NCBI RefSeq assembly: GCF_900089495.1
Contig: NZ_LT605203.1
Location: 1,424,796-1,488,795 of the forward strand
Length of the DNA: 64,000 nucleotides
Direction of reading: 5' to 3'
DNA from: Thiomonas sp. X19
Lineage (GTDB): Bacteria; Pseudomonadota; Gammaproteobacteria; Burkholderiales; Burkholderiaceae_C
A program made the translations under genes and the position numbers. Positions 1 to 8,405 of this stretch are shown in pieces. The notes beneath the pieces were generated by a model. It was not told the DNA's origin and did no database searches. It worked only from the letters and a program-made list of their open reading frames with translations. Position 1 is the first letter of the stretch; each line of letters starts with the position of its first letter.

Positions 1-221
1 ATCAGATTCGGGCCGAGCCACTGGCCGCGCGGCCACAGGCTCGCGGCGGTGATGAGCCCATGACTGAGGATCACGGCCCCCAGCGCCCATGGCCACAACG
101 CTGGCCGCACGATGACGCCGACCGGGGCGGCGGCGTGCACCGCGAGCGCGAACAGCACCAGCGGCGTGGGTCGCCAGATGGATGGCGGGGGCGTTGAGAT
201 GCCGGTGAGCGTGTCGGGCAT
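1..221 (-). CDS. Probable polysaccharide-deacetylase-like membrane protein, N-terminal part (truncated by window edge)
   Basis: Reading leftward from the ATG at 221, an open frame runs off the window after 73 codons. The peptide has a short polar start, then a hydrophobic stretch around residues 20-35 (PLVLFALAVHAAAPVGVIV) and a second one ending in a WPRG.WLGPN motif. This looks like the paired membrane-segment N-terminus that precedes a polysaccharide deacetylase domain in some lipid/polyene clusters, but the catalytic domain lies outside the window, so the identity is an inference. It starts 10 nt beyond the stop of the MMPL exporter gene and is probably the next gene of the same operon. 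Confidence 0.45.
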   Translation of the reverse strand, partial: MPDTLTGISTPPPSIWRPTPLVLFALAVHAAAPVGVIVRPALWPWALGAVILSHGLITAASLWPRGQWLGPNL

Positions 222-231
222 GGGCGTTCGA

Positions 232-2610
232 TTATGCCGCCGGCGTGGCCGTATGCACGGCCTCGCTGCTCGTTGCCGGGGGCGCGGACAACATGGCCGA
301 GAACAGCAGCGCGAGCAAGGCCCCGGGGCCGACCGTGGCGCCCAGCGCCTCCAACACGGGCACGCCCGAGAACAGCAGCGGGCCGAAGCCGGCCACGGTG
401 GTGAGATTGGCGAACAGCAGCGAGGCCAGGGTGCGCGGCGCGATGCCGCCGCCTTCGGCATGGCCACGGTCGAAAAACAGCGCGTAGTTCGAGCCGACCG
501 CGACGATGAGCATCATGCCGACGAGGTGGAGCAAGGTGAGCTGAATGCCCGCCAGCAACAGGCCCGCAGCCACCACGACCACCGCGGCCAGCAGCGGCGC
601 CAGCACGCGCGCGACCCGCAGCGGCGAACGCAGGGCGACGAGCAGCAGCAAGGCGATGGCGGCCAGCCCGGCGAGCGACAACCACGCGGTGGCCCGCAGA
701 TAGCTGTCGTACAGCCCGGTGCTGGCGTCGCCGAGGTTGATGTAGCTGGCCTGTGTGCCCGCCAGTGCGGCGGCGACGCGCGCACCGTTGATCGACCCCG
801 AGCTTGGCGCGCGCAGCGGCAGCAGCGCGGACCAGTGGCCATTCGCGGCTCGCAGCAGCACGCCGTTCAGGGCCAGCGCGAAGGAGGTGTGGGCGAGGTC
901 GCTGCGGGTCAGCGGCGCGGCATGGCGTGCGGCTTCCACGTCGCGCACAAAGGGCGCGAACAGCGCGGGCTTGACCGGCAGGCCTTGCACCGCGGCATCC
1001 ACGCGCCGTTGCAGCTCAGGGCCCGGGGGCAGGGCGGCCTGGCGCGCGCGCTGCGTCGCCAGGCTGGGAAGGAAACGCGCCGGGGTGTCGAAGCCGGCAA
1101 TGGCGCCCCGCGCCTGCAGCGCCTGCAGGCGCGGAGCGATGCGCTCGGCAGCGGCCAGCGCGGCGTCGGCGCTGTCGCCGCTCACCACCACCAGATCGGC
1201 GGAGTCGGGGGCGCCGATCTGGCGGCGCAACTGCGCGTCCAGCGCCAGCGACGCCGGGCTCAAGGGACTGAGTGCCGAGAGCCGCGTGTTCCACAGATGC
1301 TGGCGCTGCAGCAGCAACACGGAGCACGCGATGACCACCAGCACGGCCAGTACCCAGCGCGAGCGCCGCAGCCTCGCCACGGCGTGCAACAGGCGCTGGC
1401 CGATGGCGCTCAAATCACGCACGGCAAACCCACGCGGCAGCAGATGCGGCAGGACGAAGCGGGTGACCAGGGACGCCGTCACCAGACCGGCGATGGAATA
1501 GGCGCCGAGCTGGGCCAGGCCGGGGAAGTCCGACAGCAGCAAGGTGGCGAAGCCGACCACCGAGGTCAGCATGCCCAGGCGGATGGTGGGCCAGAAGCGC
1601 TGCACCCAGGCGCTGCCGCCGCCGGCCTCGCTGGACTGCACGAACAGGTAGATGGAATAGTCCACCGCCTCGCCCATCAGTGTGGTGCCGAAACCCAGCG
1701 TGATGCCCTGCACCACGCCAAAGCCCAGACCGACCGCGGCGATCGCCACGAGCACACCGGACAGCACCGGCAGCAAACCCAGCAGCAGCACCGGCAGCGA
1801 ACGGTACACCAGCAACAGCATGGTGATGATGAGCAGGCTGCCGATGAGCGAGACGCGCTCGGCCGCGCCCTTGATGGTGGCGCGCGATTGCACCGCGAAC
1901 ACCCCCGGGCCGCTCAGCACCAGACTGGCCTGCGCCGCGCTCGGCCCGAGGCTGCGTTGCGCGTCGGCAAAGGCGCTGCGCACGCTGGCGATGGCGGCCT
2001 GCTGCGCATCGGTATCGGTCCCGGGGGCGCTGGTCAGTAGCAGCAGCAGCGCGCGCGCGTCCTTGGGCGCCGCCCAGACGCCGTCCACCATGTGTGGCTG
2101 GGCGCCAGAGGACAGGCTGCCGAGCAGTTGCAAGGTGGCGCCGGTGGGGTCTGCAGGCAGCAGTTTTTTGAGGCCGACGCCCATGGGCGAGGCGAGCTGG
2201 TCGATGCTGTTTTGCATGGCCTGGTGCAGCCCGGCAGCGCTGAAGGCCTGCGGCGTGGTGTTGGGGCTGAGCACGTAGCGATACTTCAACAACAGCTTGT
2301 AGTCACGCTGCGCATCGACCGGCTCGCCGTTGTTCACCGAGGCGAAGGCGCGATGGCTGCGCAGGCGCTGCGCCAGGGCCTTGGACAGCGCAGCGCGGGT
2401 GGACGCATGGGCGCCGTCGATGCCGACCAGGATGAGGCGCGAAATCATGCCGTCGCGCAACTGGTCCACCAGCACCTGTTGCTGGGCGTCGGGCGCGCGC
2501 GGCAGGAAGGCCGACATGTCGGCTGTGAAGCGGCTGTGGGTGATGACCACGACGCTGGCTGCGAGCGCGGCCAGCCACAGCAGCAGCGCGGGCAGGGCGC
2601 GGCGGGTCAC
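232..2610 (-). CDS. MMPL/RND-type exporter of the polyene/fatty-acid-like cluster
   Basis: The 792-residue protein is a predicted inner-membrane exporter of the MMPL (RND-like) superfamily. It has an N-terminal membrane helix (residues 5-24), a periplasmic domain, a block of five or six helices around 250-400, a second periplasmic domain, and a second block near 640-780. The tandem half-repeat is typical of the family. In aryl-polyene clusters such proteins are thought to move the finished lipid product out of the inner membrane with a LolA-like partner, and the LolA-like gene is directly upstream here. The start is GTG (2608-2610), overlapping the upstream TGA as GTGA, which indicates translational coupling. 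The transported molecule is unknown. Confidence 0.85.
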   Translation of the reverse strand: MTRRALPALLLWLAALAASVVVITHSRFTADMSAFLPRAPDAQQQVLVDQLRDGMISRLILVGIDGAHASTRAALSKALAQRLRSHRAFASVNNGEPVDAQRDYKLLLKYRYVLSPNTTPQAFSAAGLHQAMQNSIDQLASPMGVGLKKLLPADPTGATLQLLGSLSSGAQPHMVDGVWAAPKDARALLLLLTSAPGTDTDAQQAAIASVRSAFADAQRSLGPSAAQASLVLSGPGVFAVQSRATIKGAAERVSLIGSLLIITMLLLVYRSLPVLLLGLLPVLSGVLVAIAAVGLGFGVVQGITLGFGTTLMGEAVDYSIYLFVQSSEAGGGSAWVQRFWPTIRLGMLTSVVGFATLLLSDFPGLAQLGAYSIAGLVTASLVTRFVLPHLLPRGFAVRDLSAIGQRLLHAVARLRRSRWVLAVLVVIACSVLLLQRQHLWNTRLSALSPLSPASLALDAQLRRQIGAPDSADLVVVSGDSADAALAAAERIAPRLQALQARGAIAGFDTPARFLPSLATQRARQAALPPGPELQRRVDAAVQGLPVKPALFAPFVRDVEAARHAAPLTRSDLAHTSFALALNGVLLRAANGHWSALLPLRAPSSGSINGARVAAALAGTQASYINLGDASTGLYDSYLRATAWLSLAGLAAIALLLLVALRSPLRVARVLAPLLAAVVVVAAGLLLAGIQLTLLHLVGMMLIVAVGSNYALFFDRGHAEGGGIAPRTLASLLFANLTTVAGFGPLLFSGVPVLEALGATVGPGALLALLFSAMLSAPPATSSEAVHTATPAA

Positions 2611-3224
2611 GGGTCAGTCCGCTCGCGGATGGTCATCAGGGAGTGGTCGCCGTCGGTCTGTTGCACGGCGATGCTGCGCACCTGGCCCTGGTGCCCGTCG
2701 ATGCGAATGGCGCGCACCCGCTTCCGCGCCCGGGCGTCCACCGGCACGAGGTTCAAGGTCCATTGCGCGGCGTCGCCGCTCAGGCTGACGACGTAGTCGC
2801 GCTGCAGCACCTTGCGGTCACCGTTGAGCGTGGCGCGGATGCTGTCCACCAGCACGGCGATGTCCGGATGATCGTCCAGGCTGAGCTGGTGGCTGCGGCC
2901 GCCGAGTTCCACGGTGAGCTGGTTGGCCAGGAGGATGATGGTCTGCGGCTTGGGTTTGAGGGTGCGCATTTCCAGGAAATCTGGCGCGGCGAAACGCAGC
3001 TCGCCCGACGACTCGATGGGCGCGTCGAGCATGGCCATGGTCTTGGTTTCGACGAAGCTGGCGCGGCCCGATTTGTGTTGCGCCAGCGCCTGCATCAGCG
3101 CGTCGAGGTTCCATTCAGCCGCATGGCTCGGCAGTGCCAGCCACGGGGCCGCAAACAGCACCATGGCCAGGAGCAGGCGGCGGCGGTCGGGGATACTGGC
3201 GGGAGTCAGGTGGGTGCGATGCAT
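2607..3224 (-). CDS. LolA-like outer-membrane lipoprotein carrier of the cluster
   Basis: The 205-residue protein has a clear Sec signal peptide: basic start, hydrophobic core LLLAMVLFAAPWLALP, cleavage near SHAA. A LolA-like beta domain follows, with FVETKTMAMLDAPIESSG matching the 'F.Q...S..G' opening of LolA proteins. It differs from the housekeeping LolA encoded at 60770 and belongs to the class found beside MMPL exporters, where it probably carries a lipid or polyene product across the periplasm. The start was placed at the ATG at 3224, because upstream in-frame sequence overlaps the acyltransferase and would bury the signal peptide. The stop overlaps the exporter start. Confidence 0.8.
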   Translation of the reverse strand: MHRTHLTPASIPDRRRLLLAMVLFAAPWLALPSHAAEWNLDALMQALAQHKSGRASFVETKTMAMLDAPIESSGELRFAAPDFLEMRTLKPKPQTIILLANQLTVELGGRSHQLSLDDHPDIAVLVDSIRATLNGDRKVLQRDYVVSLSGDAAQWTLNLVPVDARARKRVRAIRIDGHQGQVRSIAVQQTDGDHSLMTIRERTDP

Positions 3225-3249
3225 GGGCGTTGCGGCAAGTGGCGGGTGT

Positions 3250-4251
3250 TCACAGCTCCTTGGGGCCGGCGGCCTCGGCGGCCGGGCCTTGCCAGAAGTC
3301 GTAGAAATTGAACCAGTTGTAGGGGGCGGCGTGGCAGTGCGCCTGCAGTTGCGCCACATAGCGCGCCAGCGCTGCGTCGATGGCAGCGGCACGCTCGCCG
3401 CGGGTGCAGGCGGAGAAGTCCGACAGGGGGAGGAAATGCACGTCGTAACGGTTGCCGCCGTGATAGACGCCGGCCATGAAAATCACCGGCCGGCGCAGCA
3501 GTGCGGCGATGCGCAGCGGCCCGCGCGGCCAAGGCGCGGGCTGGCCGAGGAAAGGCAGCGTGGCGGTGGTGTCGTCGTGCAGCGAACGGTCGGCGAGGAT
3601 GCCGACCACGGCGCCGGCGTCCAGCCGTTCGTGCAGGCGCAGCATCGAGCCCACCTGGCCGAGTGGAATGATGTCGTGCGCGGCGGCGGGGTTGATGGCG
3701 TGCAACGCGGCGTTGATCTTGCGCGCGTTGTCGGCATACATCAGCAGCGAAACGGGGATGCCGCCTTGCTGCCGCGCCAGCGCGCGCAACACCTCGAAGC
3801 TGCCGAAATGCGCGCCCATCAGAAAGGCCCCCTGACCCTGGGCAAGCACGGCGTCGACATGCTCGATGCCATGCACCCGGATGTCGAACAGATCGGAGCG
3901 ATCGTTGAGCAGATAGATCCGGTCGTGGATGGTGGAGGCGAAGCAGTGCACGTGGCGGAAGCCGTCCGCCCAGTTCGCGTCACGCCCCAGCACGCGCTTG
4001 AGATATTGGCGTGAAGCGCGCCGCGCGCTGGGCGCGAACAGCACGAAATAAGCGGCGACGCCGAGCAGCACGAGGCGCCCGATGCGCCGCCCCAGGCGCA
4101 GCGAAATCCAGGCCATGAGGCGCAGGGTGAACTGGTTGCTGCGCTCGCCATCGTTTGCCCAGGCGGCACGCGGCGCGACTGGCGGCGCGGGCGGCAAGCC
4201 CGCAGCTTGCCGGGCCTGCTGCGCATCGAGGTGGGACGGCCGGGTGTTCAT
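3250..4251 (-). CDS. LpxL/HtrB-like acyltransferase
   Basis: The 333-residue protein belongs to the lauroyl/myristoyl acyltransferase family. A membrane anchor lies at about residues 60-75 (LVLLGVAAYFVLFAP). The catalytic H-x4-E motif is seen in GAHFGSFEVL (about residue 145), followed by a conserved ILADRS block near 220. Related proteins in aryl-polyene-type clusters attach the acyl or polyene chain to its lipid carrier on the inner leaflet. The start ATG at 4251 overlaps the stop of the dehydratase gene (ATGA), so the two are translationally coupled. The acceptor molecule cannot be deduced. Confidence 0.85.
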   Translation of the reverse strand: MNTRPSHLDAQQARQAAGLPPAPPVAPRAAWANDGERSNQFTLRLMAWISLRLGRRIGRLVLLGVAAYFVLFAPSARRASRQYLKRVLGRDANWADGFRHVHCFASTIHDRIYLLNDRSDLFDIRVHGIEHVDAVLAQGQGAFLMGAHFGSFEVLRALARQQGGIPVSLLMYADNARKINAALHAINPAAAHDIIPLGQVGSMLRLHERLDAGAVVGILADRSLHDDTTATLPFLGQPAPWPRGPLRIAALLRRPVIFMAGVYHGGNRYDVHFLPLSDFSACTRGERAAAIDAALARYVAQLQAHCHAAPYNWFNFYDFWQGPAAEAAGPKEL

Positions 4252-4616
4252 GGTTCAGCGGGAGCCTTCGCGGCGCCGGCGCGCGTGCCTTGCAAACTGC
4301 CGCTGGCCACCTTGCGCGTGCCGGCAAGCAGATCGAAGCGCGTGCCGCCGTCCGGCGTCGCCGCGTGCTGCAGCAGCAGATTTTCGCCGGCTTGCACCAC
4401 GCTGAGGAACTTCACCGTGCCGATGCGGCACGGCCCCGCGCTGAAGTCCTGCGCAGCGCCGAGATGATGGAGCGCTGCGTCGAGCAGCAGCACTCCGGGC
4501 ACGATGGGGCGGCCGGGAAAATGACCGGCGAAGGCGGGATGCCCGGGCGCGTAGCCAGGCAGTTCGACGCCAGCCAAACGCTGGGCCGGGTCTGGCGCGG
4601 GCGGTTCAGCGCGCAT
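4248..4616 (-). CDS. FabZ/FabA-like 3-hydroxyacyl-ACP dehydratase (hot-dog fold)
   Basis: The 122-residue protein carries the hot-dog dehydratase signature GHFPGRPIVPGVLLLDA near residues 30-47, with the catalytic His in GHFPG. The usual FabZ Glu position is occupied by Asp in LLLDA. The enzyme should remove water from 3-hydroxyacyl-ACP during chain extension, matching the ACP and ligase encoded upstream. It is shorter than housekeeping FabZ (about 145-150 residues) and has a loose Ala/Pro-rich C-terminus. The gene overlaps the ligase gene by 11 nt and the acyltransferase gene by 4 nt. Confidence 0.8.
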   Translation of the reverse strand: MRAEPPAPDPAQRLAGVELPGYAPGHPAFAGHFPGRPIVPGVLLLDAALHHLGAAQDFSAGPCRIGTVKFLSVVQAGENLLLQHAATPDGGTRFDLLAGTRKVASGSLQGTRAGAAKAPAEP

Positions 4617-5973
4617 CCGTCACGGCCTCGCGAAGCTTGGATGGAGGCAAGGACGCCGCCAATGCGGCCAGCTCCGCGCGCGGCAGCTTGCCGGTGGCAT
4701 TGCGCGGCAGCGCATCGACCACCACCAGCGGGCGCGGCAGAAATGCCGGGTCGACGCGTTGGCGCAGGGCGGCGAGCAGGTCTTCGCGGCGCAGGCCCGG
4801 AGCGACGACGAAGGCCATCAGCCGGGTGACGTCGGAGTCGTTTCCGGCCGGCATGAAAAACGCGCCGTCGTGCACGCCGGGGATGGTGCCGAGCTGGTGG
4901 TTGAGGTAGGCCAGCGAGCTGCGCCTGCCGGCGATGTTGACCATGTCGGCGCTGCGCCCGAGCAGACGAAAATGCTGCGCGTCGAGCAGTTCGATGACGT
5001 CGTTGAGTGCGATGGGATCGAGCACGTGGCCGCCACTGGCCACGGTGACGCCGGCGGCATCGGTGTGCAGGGTCACCCCCGGGAACAGTTCCCAGATGTC
5101 GCTCTGCGCCGTGCGCCGGGTGGCGATCTGGCCGGTCTCGGTCGAACCGTAAATTTCCAGCAGCGGCGCGCCCAGGCGGGCCTCGACCTCGTGCGCCAGC
5201 TCCAGCGCCAAGGGCGCGGTGGCGCTGAGCACGGCGGCCACGGGCGGCAGGCTCACGTCCGCCGCGAGCAGAGCGCGCAGATGCACCGGGGTGGTGACGA
5301 GCAGGCGCGGCGCGGGCACGCGGGCCAGTGCCGCGGCGATGTCGGCCGGGTAGAACGGATGCGCCGCGCCCAGCGCCACGCCGCCCTGCAGCGCGAGCAG
5401 CAAGGTGGACTCGAACCCGTACATATGCTGCGGCGGCACGGTGCCCACCAGGGTGTGGCGTGCGCCCGTGTGCAGTCCGAGCCTGGCCGCGCTAGCCGGA
5501 ATGCTGCTGGCCAAGGCACCCCAGGTCTTGCGGTGGGGGATGGGGGCGCCGGTGGACCCGGAGGTGAACACATGCGCAACCACCCGATCGGCAGCGATCA
5601 TCGGCATGGCAAGCGCTTCCCCGGGGGCGGGGATGCTGCAGGGCTCGGGGTAGGGCATGTACGGCAGGTCGAAGTCGCAAGGCGCGTCGCTCAGGCAGAA
5701 CACATCTGGGGCGAAGGCGCGCAGTTGCGCCGCGGTGTCTGGCGTGCGCGTGGACGGCAGCAGGCTGACCCTGCCGCTCACCAACGCGGCGGCAAAGCCC
5801 ACACCAAAACAGTAGCGGTCGCGGCAGGTGTTGAGCACGTGCTGGCTGGGCGGCATGGCGGCGGCCACCTGCCGCACGTCGTGCAGGAAATCGCGCGCGA
5901 GAATGGGTTTGCCTTCGCGCCAGGCGAACACGGCGTCGAGGTCGGGCGTCGAAACCAGCGGCAGTTGCATCAT
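4606..5973 (-). CDS. AMP-dependent acyl-ACP/acyl-CoA ligase of the cluster
   Basis: The 455-residue protein belongs to the ANL adenylating superfamily. The phosphate-binding loop FTSGSTGAP (about residue 135), the acyl/adenylate motif EIYGSTETG (about 272), and the C-terminal catalytic lysine in NATGKLPR (about 428) are all visible. It is shorter than typical acyl-CoA synthetases (about 550 residues), as in the aryl-polyene ApeH group. It probably activates the starter acid for loading onto the ACP encoded two genes upstream. It starts MMQ, so either ATG (5973 or 5970) is possible. It lies 23 nt downstream of the membrane-protein gene. Confidence 0.85.
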   Translation of the reverse strand: MMQLPLVSTPDLDAVFAWREGKPILARDFLHDVRQVAAAMPPSQHVLNTCRDRYCFGVGFAAALVSGRVSLLPSTRTPDTAAQLRAFAPDVFCLSDAPCDFDLPYMPYPEPCSIPAPGEALAMPMIAADRVVAHVFTSGSTGAPIPHRKTWGALASSIPASAARLGLHTGARHTLVGTVPPQHMYGFESTLLLALQGGVALGAAHPFYPADIAAALARVPAPRLLVTTPVHLRALLAADVSLPPVAAVLSATAPLALELAHEVEARLGAPLLEIYGSTETGQIATRRTAQSDIWELFPGVTLHTDAAGVTVASGGHVLDPIALNDVIELLDAQHFRLLGRSADMVNIAGRRSSLAYLNHQLGTIPGVHDGAFFMPAGNDSDVTRLMAFVVAPGLRREDLLAALRQRVDPAFLPRPLVVVDALPRNATGKLPRAELAALAASLPPSKLREAVTDAR

Positions 5974-5996
5974 GTCGAAGCCCAGCTGTGCCGGTC

Positions 5997-6716
5997 TCAG
6001 CGCCGCTCGGCGGATGGCGTGGCGAAGGGCTCGGCCGCGGCGGCCTGCGCGCGTGCCGCATCGCGCCGGGTGGCCGTCTCCACGCTATAGCGCGCATAAG
6101 CCCGAATCGCTTCGATCGGCCCGGTGCGTTCGTGCGCAGGCAGGGCGCGCAGTCGCACCAGGTATTCGGCGACGAACAGCGCCAGCACCAGCAAGGGAGA
6201 CAACAGATTGGCGAATAGGGCCCATGTCGGCAGCGGCGTGGCGACGAACAGGACGAGCGAGCTCAGCGTCATGGCAGCGAAAAAAAGCGTCCAGGCCCAG
6301 GTCACGCCGCGGGTGTAGCGCGCAACCCGCGCTGAAATGCTGCCATGGGCAATCTGGGCAAAGCGGCTGACCAAGGGGGTGGAGCCGGGCCGCAGCGTGC
6401 GTCCGAACATGAAAGCCAGCAAGCCCAGAGTCCCTGCATGCTGCAGCAGGTAGGCCCAGTCGTAATGCTGCAGCATGGCTGTGCGCTGGTTCCACAGCAG
6501 CCAGGCGCTCGGCACAGCCAGCAGCAACACGGCGAAGCGGTGCGCGGACTGCCAGACCAACCAGCCCAGCAGGGCCAGAAGTGGCGCAAAAGCGACGATG
6601 GCCGCCGGGATGTTGGGTTGGGGCGCGCGCGCCCCAAGATAGGCCAGCAGCGGATAGGCCACGCACAGCGCGGCGGCGACGGCCCCGCGCAGGAAGCCGG
6701 AGCGTGTTGCGATCAC
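5997..6716 (-). CDS. COG4648-type integral membrane protein (ApeG-like)
   Basis: The 239-residue protein has about six hydrophobic segments: near residues 10-28, 37-55, 60-76, 88-104, 140-162 and 168-186. The basic C-terminal tail is Ala-rich. It resembles the COG4648 membrane proteins found almost exclusively in aryl-polyene and related fatty-acid-like clusters, where their role is unknown. The start is GTG at 6714-6716, overlapping the ACP stop as GTGA. The assignment rests on topology and on the ACP-membrane protein-ligase-dehydratase context. Confidence 0.75.
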   Translation of the reverse strand: MIATRSGFLRGAVAAALCVAYPLLAYLGARAPQPNIPAAIVAFAPLLALLGWLVWQSAHRFAVLLLAVPSAWLLWNQRTAMLQHYDWAYLLQHAGTLGLLAFMFGRTLRPGSTPLVSRFAQIAHGSISARVARYTRGVTWAWTLFFAAMTLSSLVLFVATPLPTWALFANLLSPLLVLALFVAEYLVRLRALPAHERTGPIEAIRAYARYSVETATRRDAARAQAAAAEPFATPSAERR

Positions 6717-7003
6717 GGGTTTCTCAGTGCGGCCACATGGTTGGCCAGGTGGCGCAAGGAGCTGAAGATACGGTGGTTGTCGGCGTCATCGGCGCGCAAT
6801 TGCACCCCGTATTGCTTGGAAACGACGAGGGCAATTTCCAGGATGTCGATCGAATCCAGGCCCAGGCCATCCCCATAGAGCGGTGCGTCCGGGTCGATGT
6901 CGGCGGCTGCGGTCTCGAGATTGAGCGAGGCGACGACGAGCTGCGCGATGTCCAGGATGAAAGCGGGATCGGCAGGGGATTGGACGGTCAGAGAATCGGA
7001 CAT
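6713..7003 (-). CDS. Acyl carrier protein
   Basis: The 96-residue acidic protein has the phosphopantetheine attachment site in GLGLDSIDILEIAL (Ser near residue 52), and the helix pattern matches ACPs. It should tether the growing chain for the ligase and dehydratase encoded downstream. The ATG at 7003 was chosen because it gives a normal ACP length; an in-frame ATG at 7030 would add nine unlikely residues. It is the first gene of the minus-strand cluster, so the promoter should lie between 7004 and 7110. Typical aryl-polyene clusters encode two ACPs; only one is seen here. Confidence 0.9.
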   Translation of the reverse strand: MSDSLTVQSPADPAFILDIAQLVVASLNLETAAADIDPDAPLYGDGLGLDSIDILEIALVVSKQYGVQLRADDADNHRIFSSLRHLANHVAALRNP

Positions 7004-7233
7004 GGGGCTGCCAAAAGGCTCAAAAAACAAAGCAAATCAAGGCGTCATCATAAAAGATCAAGCCTTGTGCCCGGGCATTCGGGCCATATCCCACCCCATG
7101 CCGAGGTCTGGCGCAGGCGACCGGTTTGGAACGTCAACCCAAAGGGGCGATGACGGTGAGATGGGCCGGTCCCATCCCACCTTGCTTCTCAATCACCCCG
7201 CAAGCCGACAGTGAAGTGGCTTGCAATCGCCGA

Positions 7234-7518
7234 TCAATGGCGCTCGTCGTCGTCGTCCTCACGCCCCCAGCCCCTATGCCAACCACGGTCTGGATGCCAC
7301 GGGCGATTGTAGACGCCATAGCTGATATATCCTGGGTAGTAGGTGACTGCAGGTGGTGGGGCGTAATACACCGGGGGAGCGGGGTAGACGTTGCCGAAAT
7401 TGGCAGCCACACCCGGCCCGCCGACGCCCAGCGACCAATACACCCCGTCGGCATGAGCGGCAGGTGCCAGCGCGGCTGTGGCGCTCAGGGTCAAAGCCAA
7501 TAAAGATGTGCGAAGCAT
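7234..7518 (-). CDS. Small secreted Pro/Tyr-rich protein, paralogue A
   Basis: The 94-residue protein has a strong signal peptide (MLRTSLLALTLSATAAL, cleavage near AHA-DG). A WSLGVGGPGV segment follows, then a Pro/Tyr tract (VYPAPPVYYAPPPAV) and a His/Trp/Arg/Asp-rich tail ending in DDDDERH. It resembles the small 'PXPV-repeat' type exported proteins of Burkholderiales, whose function is unknown. The neighbour at 7638-8024 has the same architecture, so the two arose by tandem duplication. The start at 7518 was chosen because it puts the signal peptide at the N-terminus. A metal-binding or surface role is possible given the acidic/His tail, but nothing proves it. Confidence 0.7.
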   Translation of the reverse strand: MLRTSLLALTLSATAALAPAAHADGVYWSLGVGGPGVAANFGNVYPAPPVYYAPPPAVTYYPGYISYGVYNRPWHPDRGWHRGWGREDDDDERH

Positions 7519-7637
7519 GATGGTTCTCCGAAGAGGTCTGCCTTGTGTATGCGATATCAACGCGGCGAAGCGGCCAATGGAGACAGCACGCCCCACATAA
7601 ATCTGACAAAACGTGACAGAACTAAGAGGCCGATCCA

Positions 7638-8024
7638 TCAGTCGTTGTCATGCTTCCAGTGCCGACGCTCCCGTCTCTCATGTTTCCATGCATGCCAGTC
7701 ATGGCGGTCGGGGCGGGGCCACCAGCCTGGATACGCGGCCTGCGCATAGCCATAGGGGTAGCCGTTGTAGGCCACCACAGGTGGGCGTGGCGCAACCCGG
7801 TACCTGATTGGAGGTGGTGCGTACTCAACCGGGGGAGGCGCATAGACGACAGGCGGCGCATACACCATGGGTGGCGGAGCGGGGTAGGCGATGGGCGGCG
7901 GCACATTGAAGGCCACGGCCGGCAGACCGACCGAAACGGACCACCAGACGTCGCCGGCATGGGCATTTGGAGCGCTGAAAACGGCGGCTGTTGCCGCCAG
8001 TCCAAGCAGGGTTTGTCGCAGCAT
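7638..8024 (-). CDS. Small secreted Pro/Tyr-rich protein, paralogue B
   Basis: The 128-residue protein has a signal peptide (MLRQTLLGLAATAAVFSAP, cleavage near AHA-GD). A WWSVSVGLPAVAFN segment is collinear with WSLGVGGPGVAANF of paralogue A. A longer run of five or six (V/I)YAPPP units follows, and the tail is His/Arg/Trp-rich (HDWHAWKHERRERRHWKH). It is probably exported to the periplasm or surface. The expansion of the APPP repeat relative to paralogue A is the main difference. It lies 119 nt upstream of paralogue A on the same strand. Function unknown. Confidence 0.7.
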   Translation of the reverse strand: MLRQTLLGLAATAAVFSAPNAHAGDVWWSVSVGLPAVAFNVPPPIAYPAPPPMVYAPPVVYAPPPVEYAPPPIRYRVAPRPPVVAYNGYPYGYAQAAYPGWWPRPDRHDWHAWKHERRERRHWKHDND

Positions 8025-8264
8025 GAGGGATCTCCCAAGTTGTAGCCTTCAACGCCGGCTTTGGGCGCCTTGCCGACAAGTTCAAGGAAAATTTTTGCCT
8101 TCGCTACACAGCCATGCCGCTGGTTTTTCTGGCTGCCGTGACGCGACGCGCTGCTAGCATGTGCCGACCTTATCAGCGGGCAAAAAACCGTGGGAACTCA
8201 GAGGGATGCATGCTTGCCCAACTCATCCAGCAAGGCCTCTGCGGTGACCTGGGCGACGTCCGCC

Positions 8265-8405
8265 ATGACCACCAACGAGGCGGTGCGGCCGCTGGCCCAG
8301 GCCCATGCGGAGTTGGCCGGGTACGGCAGCCATGCCAGCCTGATCGCACGCCGCGTGGCGGCTGAGGCGCGGGGCGGGAGCCGATCATGGCCTTATCGAG
8401 TGTGA
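8265..8405 (+). CDS. Small uncharacterised ORF (46 aa) overlapping the PAP2 gene start
   Basis: I do not recognise this protein. From the ATG at 8265 the frame has a strong preference for G or C in third positions through about codon 36 (residues such as HAELAGYGSHASLIARRVAA), as expected for real coding sequence here. The last ten codons lose that bias and overlap the start of the PAP2 gene by 19 nt. It may be a genuine small protein, or the surviving start of a gene whose 3' part was replaced or frameshifted. Confidence 0.3.
   Translation: MTTNEAVRPLAQAHAELAGYGSHASLIARRVAAEARGGSRSWPYRV

Noticed and set aside
112..2040. Long open frame (642 codons) on the plus strand opposite the MMPL exporter
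   Set aside because: Its product is Gln/Arg/Gly-rich with no domains, typical of the antisense of a GC-rich gene. The minus-strand frame has clear membrane helices and family motifs.
4759..6090. Open plus-strand frame of 443 codons opposite the ligase
   Set aside because: The composition is His/Gln/Arg-rich and lacks motifs. The ligase on the other strand has all ANL motifs.
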